DNA from: Helicobacteraceae bacterium
GTDB lineage: Bacteria; Campylobacterota; Campylobacteria; Campylobacterales; Sulfurimonadaceae
Length of the DNA stretch: 16,175 nucleotides
Assembly: GCA_027084065.1 (NCBI GenBank)
Contig: JALWLR010000153.1
Coordinates: 1-16,175, forward strand
Direction of reading: 5' to 3'
A program made the translations under genes and the position numbers. Positions 13,125 through 16,175 of the stretch are shown here, one piece after another; positions within the stretch are counted from its first letter, which is position 1; each line of letters starts with the position of its first letter. The notes beneath the pieces were generated by a model that did not search any database, had not been told where the DNA came from, and worked only from the letters and a program-made list of their open reading frames with translations.

Positions 13125-14446
13125 TAACTCTCCTTGGCTATGACACTTGCAGTAAGAAAGTCGCCTACTTTTTCCGTAATTTTAGCTTCATAGATGAGAC
13201 CAAACTCTAACTCTTCCTCTATCTCTTTGTCGTTTACGAGGATTTCTCCATCTATTTCCGGTGCCCACATCAGTTTTTTTGCACTAAGAAGCGATTCATG
13301 CTCTTGGCTTGGCGAATCTATGACTATTTTGCATGTAGTGCCTATCTCTTTTTCCAAAGAGAGTTCCATAGCCTCTTTGGCTATTTCACCGAGAATTTCC
13401 GCGCGTTTTTCTATGATGAGCGGATCTATCTTCTCTTCTACTTCATAAGCATCCGTGCCCTCTTCATCGGAGTATGCGAAGACGTTGATTCTATCGAAGC
13501 CGAAATTTTGGGCAAATGCGCACATCTCTTCAAACATCTCTTTTGTTTCGCGCGGATGTCCTACTATAAAGCTTGTACGAATGAATGCACCCGGTTTGCT
13601 TTTCATATGCTCTAAAAGCTCTATTGTCTTCTCTTTGCCAAATCCACGCTTCATCATCTTGAGCATATCGTCGTTTATATGCTGAATCGGCATGTCGAAA
13701 TAGTTGTGAAAGATAGAACTTTTGGCAATATTGTCAATAAGTGTTTTTGTAGTAGTGGATGGGTAAAGATAGAGTATACGTGCACTTTTTACCCCCTCGA
13801 TGAGCTCAATTCGCTGAATCAGAAGAGAAAGACCGTCTCGAACACCTTGATCTCTTAAGTAGGAGGAGCTGTCTTGAGAAACAAAGCTGAAGTCGTAGTA
13901 GCCTTTTGCTACGAGAGACTCAACCTCCTTGGCAACTGAATCGAGATCACGGGAGCGAAGTTTACCTTTGAAGGAGGGAATAGCACAAAAACTGCATGTT
14001 TGATTGCATCCTTCACTAAGCTTGATGTAGGCATGGTAGCTAGAGCCGGTTACAACACGCTCCTGACCGTCGATGAGAAAAACTTCGTCGCTAAAGCTGT
14101 TTTTCTTTTCTTTTAAAAGCTCGTCTATTCGGTCATAATCGCCGACGCCGGTAAAAATATCTACCTCCGGCATAGCCGCGGCCAGCTCCTCTTTATATCG
14201 CTCGCTCAAACATCCTGCCATAACAAGAAGCGAGTCTTTTTTTCTTTGGTTGTGCAAAGTCAAGACGGTATTGATCGATTCCTCTTTGGCAGCTTCGATA
14301 AATCCGCATGTATTGACGATGATGACATCGGCCTCTTCGTTGTTATCGGTCAGGGAGAAGTTTTGCAGTTTTCCCATCATCACTTCGGTATCGACAAGGT
14401 TTTTCGTACATCCGAGTGAAACAATGTGGAGTTTGTTGTTATCCAT
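13124..14446 (-). CDS. rimO: Ribosomal protein S12 methylthiotransferase RimO
   Basis: Radical-SAM enzyme that adds a methylthio group to the conserved Asp of ribosomal protein S12. The 440-residue protein has the N-terminal MTTase domain with cluster ligands C13, C47 and C79 (LGCTKNL, NTCGF, AGCLS). The radical-SAM triad C147-C151-C154 lies in EGCNQTCSFCAIP, followed by KGKLRSRD. A TRAM domain ends the protein. The LGCTKNLVDTE opening is RimO-specific as opposed to MiaB. The start is the ATG at 14446; an open frame extends 38 codons upstream, but that part would cross the promoter and encodes nothing RimO-like. There is no clear Shine-Dalgarno. It forms an operon with tilS. Confidence 0.97.
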   Translation of the reverse strand: MDNNKLHIVSLGCTKNLVDTEVMMGKLQNFSLTDNNEEADVIIVNTCGFIEAAKEESINTVLTLHNQRKKDSLLVMAGCLSERYKEELAAAMPEVDIFTGVGDYDRIDELLKEKKNSFSDEVFLIDGQERVVTGSSYHAYIKLSEGCNQTCSFCAIPSFKGKLRSRDLDSVAKEVESLVAKGYYDFSFVSQDSSSYLRDQGVRDGLSLLIQRIELIEGVKSARILYLYPSTTTKTLIDNIAKSSIFHNYFDMPIQHINDDMLKMMKRGFGKEKTIELLEHMKSKPGAFIRTSFIVGHPRETKEMFEEMCAFAQNFGFDRINVFAYSDEEGTDAYEVEEKIDPLIIEKRAEILGEIAKEAMELSLEKEIGTTCKIVIDSPSQEHESLLSAKKLMWAPEIDGEILVNDKEIEEELEFGLIYEAKITEKVGDFLTASVIAKES

Positions 14447-14468
14447 TGGCAGATCACTTTTTAATGCT

Positions 14469-14483
14469 ATTATACAGTATAAT
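14469..14483. promoter_or_regulatory. Palindromic bidirectional promoter between rimO (-) and the flavoprotein gene (+)
   Basis: ATTATACAGTATAAT is a perfect 7+1+7 palindrome that carries a TATAAT on each strand: minus at 14474-14469, plus at 14483-14478 read as 14478-14483. The plus box is 6 bases from the ATG at 14490 (probable leaderless mRNA). The minus box predicts a start near 14462, about 15 bases before the rimO ATG. Confidence 0.6.
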
Positions 14484-14489
14484 ACCTTT

Positions 14490-15650
14490 ATGATATATGA
14501 TGTAGCGATAATAGGAGCGGGAGCGAGCGGATTGATGTGTGCGGCACGGCTTGAGCGCACTCAACATGTGCTTGTGCTTGAGGGTAATGAAAAAGTAGGC
14601 GCAAAGATAGCAGTATCTGGAGGCGGAAAGTGCAATATTACAAACAAATATGTCGATAAGAGAAACTACGTTGGTAATTTGAAGTATGTTCATGAAACAC
14701 TGGCACGATTTGATAACAAAGCGCTCCTTGCATATTTGCAAAATCGGGGGCTCGAACCTGTTTTGAAAAAGGGACGGTTTTACTTCTGCCCTAAAAGCGC
14801 GCAGCAGCTCATTGACCTACTTAAAAGAGAAACGAAAGAAAAAGAGTTCTTGCTAAAAACAAAGGTACATGCAGTAACCAAAGATGCCAACAAGCTGTTT
14901 TGCATTGAAACTTCTCGTGGTGTTTTTCATGCCAAAAAGGTGGTCATAGCCAGCGGTGGAAAGAGTTTTCCCTCTCTTGGTGCAACCGATGTTGCTTTAG
15001 AGATAGCAAAAAGCTTTCAGATGGCGTATAGTGACTTCAAACCGGCTTTGGTAGGATTGACACTCCAAAGGGAGCAGTTTTGGTTCAAAACTCTCACTGG
15101 TGTTTCTTTGGATGTGGCAATCAGTGTGAATGGAAAAAAGATTGCCGGATCACTACTTTTTGCGCATAGGGGGATAAGCGGCCCGGTGGTTTTAAACACA
15201 TCACTGTACTGGAAAAAAGGAGAAATCACAGTCGATTTTTTCCCTGGCGGAGATGTGGAGACTTTGGTTCGCAAAGGTAAAAAACGGCATATTAGCTCCG
15301 TTATTCCACTTCCAAAACGGTTTGTAAAAGCCTTTTTGGAGCATATAGGTTTAGAGGATAAGGCGTGTAACCGTTTGCAGGATTTGGAGTTTAAGCAGTT
15401 GAAGCGACTGCATGCATATACTTTCGCTCCAGCTGGCAATTTTGGTTTTTCCAAAGCAGAAGTAAGCCTTGGTGGCATTGATCCGGAGGAGCTTTATTCA
15501 ACGTTTGAGAGTAAAACGATAGAAGGATTGTATGTTTTGGGAGAGGCGTTGGATGTAACGGGAGAGCTTGGCGGATACAATTTTCAGTGGGCATTTAGCA
15601 GCGCAGTCGTGTGCGCAGAGGATATAAACAGCAAATCGAAAAACAAATGA
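14490..15650 (+). CDS. NAD(P)/FAD-dependent oxidoreductase, HI0933/BaiN-like family
   Basis: A 386-residue flavoprotein. The N-terminal dinucleotide fold is VAIIGAGASGLMCAARL with the GxGxxG at 9-14 and the ribose-binding acidic residue E31. The family-specific SGGGKCNITN is at 43-52. A middle segment has VVIASGGKSFPSLGATD, a second FAD-contact region, and the C-terminal GEALDVTGELGGYNFQWAFSSA completes the FAD site. This combination defines the HI0933-like (YhiN/BaiN) family, widespread but poorly understood; some members act on bile-acid or aromatic substrates, which cannot be transferred here. The start is the ATG at 14490. The open frame reaches back to 14250, but that part runs through the promoter and antisense to rimO. 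No Shine-Dalgarno is present. Confidence 0.92.
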   Translation: MIYDVAIIGAGASGLMCAARLERTQHVLVLEGNEKVGAKIAVSGGGKCNITNKYVDKRNYVGNLKYVHETLARFDNKALLAYLQNRGLEPVLKKGRFYFCPKSAQQLIDLLKRETKEKEFLLKTKVHAVTKDANKLFCIETSRGVFHAKKVVIASGGKSFPSLGATDVALEIAKSFQMAYSDFKPALVGLTLQREQFWFKTLTGVSLDVAISVNGKKIAGSLLFAHRGISGPVVLNTSLYWKKGEITVDFFPGGDVETLVRKGKKRHISSVIPLPKRFVKAFLEHIGLEDKACNRLQDLEFKQLKRLHAYTFAPAGNFGFSKAEVSLGGIDPEELYSTFESKTIEGLYVLGEALDVTGELGGYNFQWAFSSAVVCAEDINSKSKNK

Positions 15651-15743
15651 AAACGGTTATTGATGGGATGGAATTAATATTGCATTCAAAAATCTTTTGA
15701 TATAATTGAAACTAATATGACCTTAGGGATGGAGAACAACATA
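15651..15743 (+). promoter_or_regulatory. Promoter and ribosome-binding site of the last gene
   Basis: TGATATAAT (15698-15706) is a perfect extended -10 element, predicting a start near 15713. GGAGA (15731-15735) is a good Shine-Dalgarno 8 bases before the ATG at 15744. No terminator is seen after the flavoprotein gene. Confidence 0.65.
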
Positions 15744-16175
15744 ATGAAAATTGGACAAAAAGCGCTTGTCGCAAATGCAGCCTTACTGATACTTGCAGGC
15801 AGTTCCGTATGCGCGGATGATTTTATATTTCATACGAAATCTTTAGTCGGTTTCGAAGTAGGCTACAGCTCTGCCGTCGTGCAGACGGATGATGCAACAA
15901 AGCCGCTTAACAGTTACTATAGAAAACCTTCTGCCGGTTTTAAAATAGGAGCGGAGGGAGAAAACTACCGAGTTTTTATAGGTATACGGAACTATTTTGT
16001 CTCCGGAGAGTTTGATTATTTGACGACATACGGTATAGACGGACAGTATATGTTCAATTTTTCAAAATATGCAAATTTTTTCATAGGGGCTAACTTCGGT
16101 ATGCTCGATGCGAAGTTTCAAGCATCCGGTGAGCGTTTTAACAGAGAATTTTCTGATCCTTATTATGGTGGAGAT
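15744..16175 (+). CDS. Outer-membrane beta-barrel protein, small porin-like type, 3' end cut by window
   Basis: The first 144 codons of an open frame that runs off the right edge. Residues 1-24 are a signal peptide (MKIGQKALVANAALLILAGS, then SVCA, cleavage before DD). The rest shows alternating hydrophobic/polar strands rich in Gly and aromatic residues (LVGFEVGYSSAVV, AGFKIGAEGENYRVFIGIRNYF, FFIGANFGMLDAKF), as in outer-membrane barrels of the OmpA-like or 'outer membrane beta-barrel' type. The Cys at 23 does not sit in a lipobox, so it is not a lipoprotein. Function is unknown; the full length and C-terminal aromatic residue cannot be seen. Confidence 0.6.
   Translation, partial: MKIGQKALVANAALLILAGSSVCADDFIFHTKSLVGFEVGYSSAVVQTDDATKPLNSYYRKPSAGFKIGAEGENYRVFIGIRNYFVSGEFDYLTTYGIDGQYMFNFSKYANFFIGANFGMLDAKFQASGERFNREFSDPYYGGD

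Noticed and set aside
14250..14489. Upstream extension of the flavoprotein frame by 80 residues.
   Set aside because: It runs antisense to rimO and through the promoter palindrome; the dinucleotide-binding fold starts right at the ATG at 14490.
14447..14560. Upstream extension of rimO by 38 residues.
   Set aside because: It overlaps the flavoprotein start and the bidirectional promoter, and the family N-terminus begins at 14446.
15017..15478. 153-residue minus-strand open frame inside the flavoprotein gene.
   Set aside because: Antisense to a well-conserved FAD protein; composition is that of a shadow frame.
15687..15699. CAAAA-ATC-TTTTG as a terminator after the flavoprotein gene.
   Set aside because: Five A-T-rich pairs with a 3-base loop are too weak, and the element overlaps the extended -10 of the next gene.
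1..16175. Mobile element, prophage, CRISPR array, tRNA/rRNA gene, restriction or defence system.
   Set aside because: Both strands were read for transposase, integrase, repeat-spacer, nuclease and RNA-gene signatures; none was seen, and nearly all sequence is accounted for by conserved chromosomal genes.

Overview
This window is an ordinary chromosomal housekeeping segment from a member of the Campylobacterota (formerly Epsilonproteobacteria). Three things point there. The run rpsB-tsf-ABC ATPase-fliR-acidic protein-gmk-tatA-argS matches, from memory, the order at the Campylobacter jejuni Cj1182c-Cj1175c locus, and part of it is also kept in Helicobacter. MiaA has the variant motifs of that phylum. 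A UbiA-type prenyltransferase of the futalosine menaquinone pathway and a large DUF3373-like outer-membrane protein are also present. DUF3373-like proteins suggest a free-living sulfur/hydrogen-oxidising type (Sulfurimonas or Sulfurovum-like), but the genus cannot be fixed by eye.

Layout: 1-805 (-) is the menaquinone prenyltransferase gene, cut at its 3' end. It is divergent from miaA (866-1750, +), whose stop overlaps the stop of a DUF3373-like outer-membrane protein (1747-3450, -). A 322-base intergenic region (3451-3772) carries promoters and a structured leader with a 27-codon ORF. rpsB and tsf follow and end at a strong intrinsic terminator (5668-5696). A second unit starts at 5731: ABC ATPase, fliR, a 570-aa highly acidic protein with a receiver-like N-terminus, and gmk. 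tatA and argS follow with their own promoter, then a GNAT acetyltransferase gene that overlaps tilS tail to tail. tilS is downstream of rimO on the minus strand (stop/start overlap TAGTG). rimO is divergent from an HI0933-type flavoprotein gene, the two sharing a palindromic promoter. The window ends inside a gene for a small outer-membrane beta-barrel protein.

Functionally the region is dominated by translation: tRNA modification (miaA, tilS), ribosomal protein S2 and S12 modification (rpsB, rimO), elongation (tsf) and tRNA charging (argS). Mixed in are envelope functions (two outer-membrane proteins, TatA, ABC ATPase), flagellar export (fliR), GMP phosphorylation and menaquinone synthesis.

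I found no mobile element, CRISPR array, rRNA/tRNA gene or defence system. The points most worth checking are: the rpsB leader, where one pyrimidine tract can pair with two identical Shine-Dalgarno sequences; a set of three genes whose TATAAT box lies 6-7 bases before an ATG with no Shine-Dalgarno, predicting leaderless mRNAs; and the acidic receiver-like protein with a recent internal duplication. All coordinates and identities were worked out by hand; no database search was run.
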